A DNA stretch of 64,000 bases from an uncultured Phascolarctobacterium sp. (GCA_900547415.1 URGS01000002.1:1-64000); one strand, 5' to 3'; shown: positions 8,378 to 17,190, counted from the first letter of the stretch. The notes: generated by a model not told the origin, from the letters alone. Numbers and translations: made by a program.

Positions 8378-9166
8378 ATGAAAATATACGTGTTGGTAGA
8401 AAACACTACCCATAAGGAAGACATGCTGACGGAGCATGGGCTGAGTATGTACATTGAAACAGCCGAGCACAAAATTCTTTTTGATACTGGCTGTGGTACT
8501 GCTTTTGCAGAGAATGCAGAAAGAATGGGTGTTGATTTAAGTGCAGTTGATATTTGCATAATTTCTCATGGTCATAGTGACCATGGCGGTGGTTTAGCTA
8601 AGTTTATGGAACTGAATGAAAATGCTCCTATTTATATTAGTAAATTAGGCTTTGAGCGTTATTTTGCTGCTGATGGCAGGGAGATTGGCCTTGATAAGGA
8701 GCTTATGAAAAGTGGACGCTTCATTCTTACTGATGCTGGAGTGCATATTGATGGGGAGCTAGCGCTTTTATCCTGCAATGAATTGGAACGCAGTCACAAA
8801 TTTGGCAGCTTTGGCCTTTTTAAGCAGGTTGAGGGCGAGCTTATTGCTGATGACTTTCTGCACGAGCAATATCTTCTTGTTAAGGAAAATGGCAAGCTCA
8901 TTCTTTTCAGCGGCTGCTCTCATAAAGGCGTGTTGAATTTGGTAACTTGGCTGCATCCTGACATTCTTATTGGCGGCTTTCATTTTATGAAGCTGGCAAC
9001 TGAAGGGGAGGACAAGACTGTTCTTGATGAGGCAGTAGAATTTTTGAATAAGCAGCCTGTCAAGTACTATACCTGTCACTGTACAGGAATTGAGCAGTAT
9101 GAGTATCTAAAAGAAAGAATGCCTAAGCTGGAGTACGCTGCCAGCGGCGATATTATTGAACTGTAA
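8378..9166 (+). CDS. MBL-fold metallohydrolase (COG1237-like)
   Basis: A metallo-beta-lactamase-fold protein of 262 residues. It has FDTGCG near residue 33, the metal motif SHGHSDHGGG near residue 64, a later FSGCSHKGVLN and a C-terminal TCHCTG. This subgroup resembles proteins annotated as 7,8-dihydropterin-6-methyl-4-(ribofuranosyl)aminobenzene-phosphate synthase-like; the real substrate is unknown. The start is the ATG at 8378 with AAAGGAGGAG just upstream, in preference to a longer frame from 8297. It stands alone, between the toxin locus and gatCAB. Confidence 0.85.
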   Translation: MKIYVLVENTTHKEDMLTEHGLSMYIETAEHKILFDTGCGTAFAENAERMGVDLSAVDICIISHGHSDHGGGLAKFMELNENAPIYISKLGFERYFAADGREIGLDKELMKSGRFILTDAGVHIDGELALLSCNELERSHKFGSFGLFKQVEGELIADDFLHEQYLLVKENGKLILFSGCSHKGVLNLVTWLHPDILIGGFHFMKLATEGEDKTVLDEAVEFLNKQPVKYYTCHCTGIEQYEYLKERMPKLEYAASGDIIEL

Positions 9167-9339
9167 TTTTATTGTAGTGCTGTGTTTGCTGTTTCTGAAA
9201 AAGAATTTTGCAAAGCAGCCCTGCTGTATAACTGCTATATTATCGAAACGTCAAAGATATGTTGTTCCTTTAACAGAATGCCGTGGAAATAATAAAGGTT
9301 TCTGTGCAGCATTTTTCTGCAACCTGGAATACACTATCT

Positions 9340-9373
9340 AAAGGGAATATTACTACTTAAATGTTCCCTTTTT
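9340..9373 (+). terminator. Intrinsic terminator upstream of gatC
   Basis: AAAGGGAATA and the facing TGTTCCCTTTTT pair as an AAGGGAA/TTCCCTT stem followed by a T run. It probably ends the MBL gene transcript, 174 bases after its stop. The gap 9167-9339 holds nothing else that I can support. Confidence 0.65.
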
Positions 9374-9387
9374 TAGTATGAATGTGA

Positions 9388-9393
9388 TATAAT
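9388..9393 (+). promoter_or_regulatory. Possible -10 box of gatCAB
   Basis: TATAAT, 52 bases before the gatC start. No convincing -35 element is seen. Confidence 0.4.
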
Positions 9394-9444
9394 AAAACAG
9401 GTTATTACTTAAAATCAATATAAATTTTTTAGGATGGTGAAAAA

Positions 9445-9732
9445 ATGAAAGTATCTGCTGAAGACGTTAAGCACATTGCACAGCTTTCCCGTTTGACCGT
9501 TCCCGAATCCGAGATGGAATTGTTCACCGAGCAATTCAACCAGATTCTGAACTATGCTGATATTCTTGAAAAGATTGATACCACCGGTATCGAGCCGACT
9601 CCTTACGTTCTGCCTGTAAGCAACGTACTGAGAGAGGATGTTGTTAAAGAGGGAGTTACTCACGAGGAAGCCCTGCTGAACGCTCCTGCTGTTCATAATG
9701 ACGGCTTTAAGGTACCGCGTGTAATCGACTAA
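9445..9732 (+). CDS. gatC: Asp-tRNA(Asn)/Glu-tRNA(Gln) amidotransferase subunit C
   Basis: The small subunit (95 residues) that stabilises the GatA-GatB complex. Family features are VKHIAQLSRLTVPESE at the N-terminus and LREDVVKEGVTHEEALLNAPAV near the C-terminus. It is the first of three tightly packed genes and lies 15 bases before gatA. AGGATGG precedes the ATG. Confidence 0.96.
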   Translation: MKVSAEDVKHIAQLSRLTVPESEMELFTEQFNQILNYADILEKIDTTGIEPTPYVLPVSNVLREDVVKEGVTHEEALLNAPAVHNDGFKVPRVID

Positions 9733-9747
9733 GAAGGAGGCACAACT

Positions 9748-11217
9748 GTGGAATTGTATAAACTTACTGCCCACGAGCTGCATGACAAGCTCGTTAACAA
9801 AGAAGTAAGCTCCGTTGAATTGACCAACGCTCTGTATGCGCGTATCGACGAAGTTGAAGATCAGGTTAACGCTTATGTTACCCTGGATAAAGAAAATGCT
9901 TTGGCACAAGCTGCTAAGGTTGATGCTAAAATTGCTGCTGGCGAAGCTATTGCTCCCCTGGCAGGCATTCCCGGTGCGATTAAAGACAATATCTGCACCA
10001 AGGGTCTCTTGACCACTTGCTCCTCTAAAATGCTGAGCAATGTTACTCCTATTTATGATGCACACGTAATCAAAAACCTGCGTGCTGACGAAACGATTTT
10101 CTTGGGCAAGACTAACATGGACGAATTCGCAATGGGCTCCACCACCGAATCCTCCTTCTATGGTCCTACCCGCAATCCCTGGAACTTAGAGCGCGTTCCC
10201 GGCGGTTCCTCCGGCGGCAGTGCTGCTGCTATTGCTGCAGGCGAAGCTATTTGGACTTTGGGCTCCGATACTGGCGGATCTATCCGTCAACCGGCTTCTT
10301 TCAACGGCTGCGTTGGTATTAAACCTACCTATGGCCGTGTATCCCGTTATGGCTGCGTTGCATTCGCTTCCTCTCTGGACCAAATCGGACCTATCACTAA
10401 AGACGTAACTGACGCTGCTACTGTTCTGAATACCATCTGCGGTAAGGACGAAATGGACTCCACTTCTCTGGATGTAGAAGTTCCTGACTTTACCAAAGCA
10501 CTGGTACAAGACGTTAAAGGCCTGCGCATTGGTCTGCCTAAGGAATACTTTGGCGATGGCATTGATGCTGAAGTTAAAGCTGAAATCTTGAAGGCTGTTA
10601 AAAAATACGAAGAGCTGGGTGCTGAAATCGTAGAAGTATCCCTGCCTCATACTGAATATGCAGTAATCACCTACTACATCATTGCTCCGGCTGAAGCTTC
10701 TGCAAACCTGGCACGCTATGACGGTGTTCGCTATGGCTTCCGTAATATGGACGCTTCCTCTGCTCCGGAAATGACCACCCTGAGCCGTACTGAAGGCTTT
10801 GGCCTGGAGGTTCGCCGCCGCATTATGCTGGGTACTTATGTACTGTCCAGTGGTTACTATGATGCATACTACAACAAGGCTATGCAGGTTCGTACTCTTA
10901 TCCGCCGCGACTTTGAAGCTGCCTTTGAGAAATGCGACGTACTGCTGACCCCGACCTCTCCTGTTCCTGCATATAAGATTGACGGCCATATGGATCCGCT
11001 GACCACCTATATGCTGGACGTTACCACCATTCCTGTTAACATGGCAGGTCTGCCTGGTATCTCCATTCCCTGCGGCTTTGCATCCGACGGTATGCCCATT
11101 GGTATGCAATTAATCGGCAAGGTATTGGACGAAGAGACCATTCTGCGTGCTGCTTATACCTTTGAACAAGCAACCGAATATCATAAAGTATTCGCACCGC
11201 TGGGAGGTAAAAAATAA
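9748..11217 (+). CDS. gatA: Aspartyl/glutamyl-tRNA amidotransferase subunit A
   Basis: The amidase subunit that releases ammonia from glutamine for transamidation of misacylated Glu-tRNA(Gln) or Asp-tRNA(Asn). The Ser-cisSer-Lys triad region is intact: Lys in PGAIKDNICTKG, GGSSGGSAAAIA and GSDTGGSIRQPA. Length is 489 residues, as expected. It starts at GTG 9748 after AGGAGG. Its last base overlaps the first base of gatB. The gene uses CAA for Gln and ACC/TCC codons more than pcrA or ligA do, a sign of high expression. Confidence 0.97.
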   Translation: MELYKLTAHELHDKLVNKEVSSVELTNALYARIDEVEDQVNAYVTLDKENALAQAAKVDAKIAAGEAIAPLAGIPGAIKDNICTKGLLTTCSSKMLSNVTPIYDAHVIKNLRADETIFLGKTNMDEFAMGSTTESSFYGPTRNPWNLERVPGGSSGGSAAAIAAGEAIWTLGSDTGGSIRQPASFNGCVGIKPTYGRVSRYGCVAFASSLDQIGPITKDVTDAATVLNTICGKDEMDSTSLDVEVPDFTKALVQDVKGLRIGLPKEYFGDGIDAEVKAEILKAVKKYEELGAEIVEVSLPHTEYAVITYYIIAPAEASANLARYDGVRYGFRNMDASSAPEMTTLSRTEGFGLEVRRRIMLGTYVLSSGYYDAYYNKAMQVRTLIRRDFEAAFEKCDVLLTPTSPVPAYKIDGHMDPLTTYMLDVTTIPVNMAGLPGISIPCGFASDGMPIGMQLIGKVLDEETILRAAYTFEQATEYHKVFAPLGGKK

Positions 11218-12659
11218 TGACTAAATATATTACTGTTATCGGCCTGGAGGTTCATGCCGAGCTGAAAACTAAAACTAAAGCCTTCTGCAGCTGCTCTACC
11301 GCTTTCGGCAGCACTCCTAACACCCATGTATGCCCTGTTTGCCTGGGTATGCCCGGTGCTCTGCCTGTGCTGAACAAGCAGGTTGTAGACTTTGCTATTA
11401 AAGCTGGTCTGGCTCTGAACTGCGATATTCAAAAGTTCAACAAATTTGACCGTAAAAACTACTTCTATCCTGACCTGTCCAAAAACTATCAGATTTCTCA
11501 GTTTGATAAACCTATCTGCCTGGGCGGTCATATCGATATCGTTGTTGATGGCGAGCACAAACGCATTGGCGTAACTCGTATCCATATGGAAGAGGACGCT
11601 GGTAAGCTGAACCACAGCGGTGCAACCATCAGCACCTCCGACTCCTCCGCAGTTGACTACAACCGCGCTGGCGTTCCCCTAATCGAAATTGTATCCGAGC
11701 CTGATATGCGCAGTGCTGCAGAAGCTCGTGCTTACATGGAAAACCTGAAAGCTATTCTGGAATATACTGACGTTTGCGACTGCAAAATGCAGGAAGGCAG
11801 CCTCCGCTGCGACGCTAACATTTCCATCATGCCCGAAGGTGCTAAAGAATTCGGTACTCGTGCCGAAATCAAAAACCTGAACTCCTTCCGTGCTCTGGAA
11901 CGCGCAATTAACTACGAAGTTGAGCGTCAAAAAGAGATTCTGGAAGATGGCGGTCATGTTGTTCAAGAAACCCGTACCTGGGACGAAGCTAATGGCGTAA
12001 CTTTGTCTATGCGTTCCAAAGAGGAAGCTCATGACTATCGTTACTTCCCTGAACCTGACCTGGTTCCTGTACAACTGGACGACGCTTGGATTGAGCGCAT
12101 CCGTCAAACCCTGCCCGAGCTGCCTGCTCAACGTCAACAACGTCTGATGGACGAGCATGGTCTGCCTGAATACGATGCTTCTCAAATCGTATCCACCAAA
12201 GCTATGGCTGAGTACTTCGACGAAGCTGTTAAGACTGCTAAGGACAGCAAGGGTGTTGCTAACTGGCTGCTGGGCGACGTATCTGCATACCTGAACAACG
12301 AAGGCATTACTATTGCTGAGTTCAAGGTAACTCCTGCTCATCTGGCAGAACTGGTTAACCTGACCAAAGAAGGCGTTCTCTCCAGTAAGCTGGCTAAGAA
12401 AGTATTTGTAGAAATGCTTAAAGAGGACGAAGCTCCGAAAGCTCTCGTTAAAAAGCTGGGCTTGGAGCAAGTAAGTGACGAGGGTGCAATTCTGAAGCTG
12501 GTTGAAGAAACCATTGCAGAAAATCCCCAATCCGTTGCTGACTATAAAGCAGGTAAAGACCGTGCTATCGGTTTCCTGGTTGGCCAAATCATGAAAAAAT
12601 CTCGTGGTAAGGCAAACCCCGGCATGGTTCAAAAAATGCTGAAAGAAAAAATGCAATAA
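11217..12659 (+). CDS. gatB: Aspartyl/glutamyl-tRNA amidotransferase subunit B
   Basis: The kinase subunit that phosphorylates the acyl group of the misacylated tRNA before transamidation. The protein has 480 residues. VIGLEVHAELKTKTKAFC at the N-terminus, CPVCLGMPG, the metal-site region and the C-terminal YqeY-like tail (NPGMVQKMLKEKM) are all present. The start overlaps the gatA stop by one base (TAATG), pointing to translational coupling. The presence of gatCAB implies indirect synthesis of Gln-tRNA, Asn-tRNA, or both. Confidence 0.97.
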   Translation: MTKYITVIGLEVHAELKTKTKAFCSCSTAFGSTPNTHVCPVCLGMPGALPVLNKQVVDFAIKAGLALNCDIQKFNKFDRKNYFYPDLSKNYQISQFDKPICLGGHIDIVVDGEHKRIGVTRIHMEEDAGKLNHSGATISTSDSSAVDYNRAGVPLIEIVSEPDMRSAAEARAYMENLKAILEYTDVCDCKMQEGSLRCDANISIMPEGAKEFGTRAEIKNLNSFRALERAINYEVERQKEILEDGGHVVQETRTWDEANGVTLSMRSKEEAHDYRYFPEPDLVPVQLDDAWIERIRQTLPELPAQRQQRLMDEHGLPEYDASQIVSTKAMAEYFDEAVKTAKDSKGVANWLLGDVSAYLNNEGITIAEFKVTPAHLAELVNLTKEGVLSSKLAKKVFVEMLKEDEAPKALVKKLGLEQVSDEGAILKLVEETIAENPQSVADYKAGKDRAIGFLVGQIMKKSRGKANPGMVQKMLKEKMQ

Positions 12660-12683
12660 TATAGTGCTGTAGGCTCTATATAA

Positions 12684-12733
12684 AAAAGACACCAAGGCGT
12701 GGCGATGCTGCGCTTTTGGTGTCTTTTTGTTTT
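12684..12733 (+). terminator. Intrinsic terminator after gatB
   Basis: GACACCAA pairs with TTGGTGTC, with an inner GCG/CGC stem; A runs lie on the left and TTTTTGTTTTG on the right. Confidence 0.85.
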
Positions 12734-12854
12734 GTGTCTAAATGCTGTATGATTATCTGTAAAGATGCTAGTATATGATTAGTATGAAGCTATAAATATG
12801 AGCTTCAAGGCTCAGCTTTACACTTTTAATAAAACGACTTCACAAATTGTTCAT

Positions 12855-12883
12855 TTGCCAAATTGAGCTTAATGGCGTATAGT
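12855..12883 (+). promoter_or_regulatory. Promoter of the DUF898-like gene
   Basis: TTGCCA at 12855-12860, a 17-base spacer and TATAGT at 12878-12883, giving a start near 12890. Confidence 0.6.
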
Positions 12884-12945
12884 TTAATTAGTTAAATAAT
12901 TACCATAAGCTAACTATGTGGGTTATTATAGAGGGAGGATACAAA

Positions 12946-13260
12946 ATGCATGACATTAAATTCGAGGGCAGCGGCTTTGGCTTTTGTTGGCTGCTTTTAT
13001 GGACCAGCGTACTGACAGTCATTACAGGTGGCTTGTTCTTTCCTTGGGCTTATTCAGCTCAAAGACGTTGGATTTGCAGCAACACCTATATTGAAGGACG
13101 CAAAACAGAGTTTGTTGGCACAGGTCTGGGATTTTTCTTCCAATGGCTTGTTATTATGGTGCTGACATCCATAACTTTTGGCTTGTACGCTCCTTGGGGC
13201 TACTGCCAATTCAAGCGGTGGGAAACAGAGAACACCATCATTACTAAGGAATATTACTGA
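12946..13260 (+). CDS. Small membrane protein resembling DUF898/YjgN
   Basis: A 104-residue protein with two similar halves, each a membrane segment followed by PWAYSAQRRW or PWGYCQFKRW. This repeated (F/A)PW-x-Y-x-x-x-(R/K)RW pattern is typical of YjgN/DUF898 membrane proteins, though this one is far shorter than YjgN. The function is unknown. The start at 12946 is set by GGGAGGAT 5 bases upstream. It may be cotranscribed with the small Cys-rich protein 28 bases downstream. Confidence 0.75.
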   Translation: MHDIKFEGSGFGFCWLLLWTSVLTVITGGLFFPWAYSAQRRWICSNTYIEGRKTEFVGTGLGFFFQWLVIMVLTSITFGLYAPWGYCQFKRWETENTIITKEYY

Positions 13261-13288
13261 TTTTAAATAAAAGGGCCAGGTAATATAG

Positions 13289-13438
13289 ATGGCAAATTAT
13301 ATAGTAGGAATCGTGCTTTTGGTGGCTGTAATCCTTGCGCTGCGAAGCTATTTTGGTAAAAAATATCAGGGGTGCAGCGGTTGCGAAGGATGTGCTTATT
13401 CTCAAAAGTGCAAAGAACGTAACAAAATTAAAGATTGA
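13289..13438 (+). CDS. Small FeoB-associated-like Cys-rich membrane protein (49 residues)
   Basis: The short frame encodes one N-terminal membrane helix (YIVGIVLLVAVILAL) and a cytoplasmic tail with four cysteines, spaced C-x2-C-x2-C-x5-C in GCSGCEGCAYSQKCKE. This layout is typical of the small proteins annotated as FeoB-associated Cys-rich membrane proteins. No feoA or feoB is visible here, so any role in iron handling is inference. The ribosome site is weak (CCAGG). The stop codon overlaps the -35 box of the following promoter. Confidence 0.7.
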   Translation: MANYIVGIVLLVAVILALRSYFGKKYQGCSGCEGCAYSQKCKERNKIKD

Positions 13439-13463
13439 CAAATCAGTCCGATGGTTATATGCT
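13435..13463 (+). promoter_or_regulatory. Strong sigma-A-type promoter before alr
   Basis: TTGACA at 13435-13440, a 17-base spacer and TATGCT at 13458-13463. Transcription would begin near 13470, leaving an alr leader of about 117 bases. Confidence 0.8.
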
Positions 13464-13510
13464 AATAATGTGGCTTGAGCACAATGCTGAGTCATGGTTA
13501 TTAGTACAGT

Positions 13511-13544
13511 CTGCCGCGGCGAGGCCTATTGTCCGCGGCTTATT
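13511..13544 (+). promoter_or_regulatory. Terminator-like hairpin in the alr leader
   Basis: GCCGCGG and CCGCGGC form a GC-rich stem, followed by TTATTTTGTTT. A second small hairpin (AACAGC/GCTGTT, about 13551-13564) comes just before the alr ribosome site. Together they could attenuate alr or end a roughly 70-base RNA. Confidence 0.5.
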
Positions 13545-13586
13545 TTGTTTAAACAGCAGGCTGTTTTTGACAAGGAGATTTTATTA

Positions 13587-14705
13587 ATGCATATACAAAG
13601 AGGGTCCTGGGCGGAGATAAATCTTGATGCTGTTGCCCATAATGTGCAGCAGGCCAAGGCTAATCTAAAGCCGGGAACCAAGCTGTGTGCAGTTGTTAAG
13701 GCTGACGCTTATGGTCATGGAGCTATTCGTGTGGCACAGGAGGCTGCTCGCAATGGTGCTGATTTCTTTGCTGTGGCACTTTTGCAGGAGGCAGTGCAGC
13801 TGAGGGATGCTGGCATTGACTTGCCTATTCTTGTTTTAGGCTCAATGCTGACTGAGGTTGCAGACCTTGTTGTTCGCTATAACATTAGTCATGCAGTTTT
13901 TGATGAAGAACGATTATATGCCTTAAATGAGGCTGCCCTTAAGCAGCACACTAAGGCTAAAATACACATAAAGATTGATACTGGTATGCACCGCATTGGT
14001 GTACATGTTCGTGACGCAGGTAAATTTGCTAAGCTGGCAGCATCATTGCCAGGAATTGAAATTGAAGGAGTGTTTTCCCACTTCGCCACAGCAGATGCGG
14101 ACGACAAGCAGTATGCGGCTTATCAGTTTGAACGCTTTCAGGAGGCTTTGCGCCTGATTGAAGCAGAGGGAGTAAAGATTCCTCTGCGTCATATTGCTAA
14201 CAGTGCAGCCTTAACTGAGCTGCAGGAATATCAGCTGGATATGGTGCGTCAAGGTATTACTTTGTACGGACTTCATCCCGCTCATATGATTGACTGCTAC
14301 AAGGATTTTGAACCGGTTATGACGGTAAAAACCAAAGTAGCTTTTCTTAAAACACTTCCTGCCGGTGAAACAATCGGCTATGGCAGAACCTATACTCTGG
14401 AAAGGCCTACTATCGTGGCAACCTTGCCCATTGGCTATGCTGATGGCGTAAGCCGCCGCTTGTCCAATAAGGGCTATATGATAGTAAATGGGGAGCACGC
14501 TCCTATTATTGGCAAGGTGTGTATGGATCAGCTGATGCTGGACGTAACGGATATTCCTGACGTCCATGTAGGCAGCGAAGTAATTGTTTTTGGCGGCAGA
14601 GAGCTGCCAATGGAGCTGGTCGCAGAATGGGCAGATACTATCTGCTATGAGATTATCTGCGGCGTAAGCCCGAGAGTTCCGCGCGAATACGTGCGCGGCA
14701 ATTAA
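13587..14705 (+). CDS. alr: Alanine racemase
   Basis: PLP enzyme making D-alanine for peptidoglycan. The protein has 372 residues. The PLP lysine is Lys38 in VKADAYGHG; the second catalytic residue is the Tyr in PIGYADGVSRR, and the GKVCMDQLMLDVTD block is conserved. The start is the ATG at 13587, 7 bases after AAGGAGAT; a longer frame from 13494 would include the leader hairpin and is unlikely. It is expressed from the promoter at 13435. Confidence 0.96.
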   Translation: MHIQRGSWAEINLDAVAHNVQQAKANLKPGTKLCAVVKADAYGHGAIRVAQEAARNGADFFAVALLQEAVQLRDAGIDLPILVLGSMLTEVADLVVRYNISHAVFDEERLYALNEAALKQHTKAKIHIKIDTGMHRIGVHVRDAGKFAKLAASLPGIEIEGVFSHFATADADDKQYAAYQFERFQEALRLIEAEGVKIPLRHIANSAALTELQEYQLDMVRQGITLYGLHPAHMIDCYKDFEPVMTVKTKVAFLKTLPAGETIGYGRTYTLERPTIVATLPIGYADGVSRRLSNKGYMIVNGEHAPIIGKVCMDQLMLDVTDIPDVHVGSEVIVFGGRELPMELVAEWADTICYEIICGVSPRVPREYVRGN

Positions 14706-14723
14706 AACGCTTTCCCTTATTTT

Positions 14724-14767
14724 ATGACTGCGAAAGGTCTGACCAACCTGAGCAGTCATCTTTTTTT
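14724..14767 (+). terminator. Intrinsic terminator after alr
   Basis: Perfect eight-base stem ATGACTGC / GCAGTCAT, then CTTTTTTT. Confidence 0.85.
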
Positions 14768-14772
14768 GCAAT

Positions 14773-14875
14773 AAAAAGTCCTGCCTTGCTTGAAGTGGCT
14801 TTTCATTATCAGTTGTTGCTTTCTATAAGTCAACAACTGATAATGAAAAGCATCTACGGAGCACGCAGGACTTTT
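14773..14875. repeat. Long imperfect inverted repeat between convergent genes
   Basis: The outer arms (AAAAGTCCTGC at 14774-14784 and GCAGGACTTTT at 14865-14875) and inner arms (a perfect 21-base pair of arms at 14798-14818 and 14831-14851, loop 12 bases) would fold into one long hairpin of about 103 bases. It sits between alr (plus) and the PucR-like gene (minus) and has T/A-rich flanks. It may terminate the minus-strand gene or be a remnant of a small mobile repeat. Confidence 0.8.
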
Positions 14876-14880
14876 AGTTT

Positions 14881-16072
14881 TTATTCAGTTTCTACAAGAC
14901 TTTCCAGATAATTTTTTATGGCGAGAGCCAGATGCAGCTCAATGCATACTGTGGGATTGGAAAGACTGCGTCCTAAAACCTCTTCTATTTTTGTAATACG
15001 ATACAGCAGTGTGTTGCGATGAATTACCAGCATTCTGGACGCTTTGCTGATATTTATTGAAGCAATCCAGAAATACTTTAAGTGTTTCGACACATTCGGT
15101 ATTATACTTTTTGTCATAGTCTATCAGGTTATCAAGCTGGCTGTGATAATAATACTGCATTTCTGAGGGCTTCATTTGCAGGAAAAGGCGGTAGAGTCCC
15201 AAATTTTTATAACGACAAATTTGTTTGATGCCTGTTTTTTGCAGTATGGTTATAGTAGCAGCAGCCTCTTTGGAGCTGGTGCGAATTTGAGCAGGTCCCT
15301 TATGAATATCCCCCATAGCTAGGAGCAGCTTATTATCATTGCAAAGTATGGAGAGACTTTCGTGAACCTTTTCCAAATAGGAAATGTATATTTCCAGCTC
15401 TTTTTGAGTACGTGCGCTGATGAGCAGTACAACCTTGTTGCCATATATCATGGAATGACAGGGAATATTTCTTGCATCGCAAAGCTCTTTAAGATAGTGC
15501 TGCAAATCCGTTTCCTGAGTGTCGCTAATTTGGGACAGTGATTTTGAGGAAACAAAAATAGCCACAAGATTATAATTGCTTATTTTTAGGTTTACCAATG
15601 CTTCATGGTCGAAGGTTGGTTTGTCTTCAGTATCTGCTGTGAAAATAAGATAGTTTAAAAGTCTATGAATTTTTTTGCTTTCTATTTGGTCATAGTCTAT
15701 GAGTCGTGTTATTTCTTTGGTTACATCAATAAGTCTTAAATCCCAGGGCATGGAGAAGAGAGGAAAGTCGGCGTCATTGGCCATATCTAAAAGCTCTTGG
15801 GGCAGTTTTTCAATATATTCGCTGCCAGTCAGGACGACAAGTCCGGAAAGCTTTTTAGCAATGCATTCCTGCAAAAGCTGTGGAAGACTATTTATATCAT
15901 GAGCTACGCCGGTGATAAAAAGCAGTTCACCACCATGAACCCATTCGGAAACGGAGGCTGTTTGGCCTACGTAGGGATAGGTTATGACACGTTCAAGACC
16001 TTTTTCGTCTGCGTGAAGCTTTACTTTTTGAAATTGTTTTAAATTAAGCAAATCTTTACAGGTAATAGACAT
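14881..16072 (-). pseudogene. PucR-family transcriptional regulator interrupted by a one-base frameshift
   Basis: The N-terminal part (MSITCKDLL, then VITGVAHDIN-like blocks) matches the PucR sensory domain, and the middle part looks like a GGDEF-like linker of this family. The C-terminal PucR helix-turn-helix (NISKASRMLVIHRNTLLYRI) is intact but in another frame. Moving from one frame to the other needs removal of one A in the run at 15053-15055 (minus-strand AATAAATATC where AATAATATC is expected). Without the shift, the protein ends early at 14939 and lacks its DNA-binding helices. GGAGGTG 7 bases upstream supports the start at 16072. The cause could be a real mutation or a sequencing error. 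Confidence 0.8.
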
Positions 16073-16349
16073 ATTAACACCTCCACAGCAATAATTATAG
16101 CATATTAAAAATTTTTGAGTAGATGAAATTTAATGTAAAATAAATGTTTTATGCACAAGGAGTATTACCCGATAGGACAAAAGAGCAGTAAATATAGACC
16201 ATATCTAATTCATGAAAATTAGCTCAGAGTATGGATAGAATAAGAAATGGTTCTGCATAGATATGATTTTATGCTATAATAAATGTAGTAATCTAATCTG
16301 ATTGAGGCTTGCTGCCTTGGTCAATATCTATATAAAGGAGGATTTCATT

Positions 16350-17159
16350 ATGGAAATTCAAGAATGGCAGGGATACGTAAATAAAATCGCAACTTGTGAT
16401 TATCCGCTTCCCTCATATATGATTTCTGATTATGATAATTGGCATTGCCGCAGCATTGTAGGCAGAATGCTGTGGATTTTAAAGGATGTTGAGGGTGCTA
16501 TGGCGGTGCTGAACACTGTCAAGGACGTAGAAGTAGATATGGAAGACGCACCTGAGATGGGACTCAGCGATGCTGAGCACAAGGTGCTGTGCCTGCGTGA
16601 TATTGCTGAAATTGTATGGCAGCTCACTGGTATGGGCAGTGCTTCTTTGTATTACCTGCGCGATGCTGACAAGCTGTGCCGTGAATATAAGCATATTTTC
16701 CGCAGTGCTGACAGAGGCAGGATCTGGGTCCGTCGTTTGGAAATTTTGCGTGACAGCGGCGAAGGCGAAAAGGCTACTGCTGAGGCTCATGCTGCTCTGG
16801 AAGCTGAAAAGGGCAAGGAAGGCGTAAATTCATATATTTTCTATGCCTATAGATTTTTGGCAGAGGACGCAGCGTTGAAGGAAGAATATCTGAAGGCCTG
16901 TGAGCTGCTGCAGCTTGCTTATAAGCATTTCCCCATGACAGAGGCTGCTGAACGCGATATTGCTAATGCTCTGGCTATTGCTGAGCCTAAGGAGCGTTAT
17001 GAAGCATTCCATCACTGCACAACTATTCAGTACCAGCCATGGGAGCGCGGCAATGTTCCGACATTGGAGGATGTGCGTCGTCTGCAGGATGAAAAATATC
17101 GTGAGCGTCAGGCTAAGGGCGAGGCAAGCAAAGCAGCAGAAATGTTAAACAAGCTGTAA
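16350..17159 (+). CDS. Protein of unknown function, helical, TPR-like
   Basis: I do not recognise this 269-residue protein. It is acidic and appears all-helical, with blocks resembling tetratricopeptide units (for example LKACELLQLAYKHFPMTEAAERDIANALA). It has no signal peptide or membrane segment, so it is probably cytoplasmic and binds a partner. The start is the ATG at 16350 with AAAGGAGG upstream. A TATAAT at 16275-16280 may be its -10 box. The 277-base gap 16073-16349 shared with the divergent PucR-like gene holds nothing else I can name. Confidence 0.7.
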   Translation: MEIQEWQGYVNKIATCDYPLPSYMISDYDNWHCRSIVGRMLWILKDVEGAMAVLNTVKDVEVDMEDAPEMGLSDAEHKVLCLRDIAEIVWQLTGMGSASLYYLRDADKLCREYKHIFRSADRGRIWVRRLEILRDSGEGEKATAEAHAALEAEKGKEGVNSYIFYAYRFLAEDAALKEEYLKACELLQLAYKHFPMTEAAERDIANALAIAEPKERYEAFHHCTTIQYQPWERGNVPTLEDVRRLQDEKYRERQAKGEASKAAEMLNKL

Positions 17160-17190
17160 GCTGAAAATTTTATATTGCAGATACTAAAAG

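Noticed and set aside
9156..9341. A 61-codon frame after the MBL-fold gene
   Set aside because: It overlaps the end of that gene, lacks a ribosome site and has a random-looking composition.
11679..12695. Long minus-strand open frame opposite gatB
   Set aside because: A codon-bias shadow with no ribosome site and no family features.
13464..13586. T-box or known riboswitch in the alr leader
   Set aside because: No T-box sequence or specifier-loop layout is visible; only simple hairpins.
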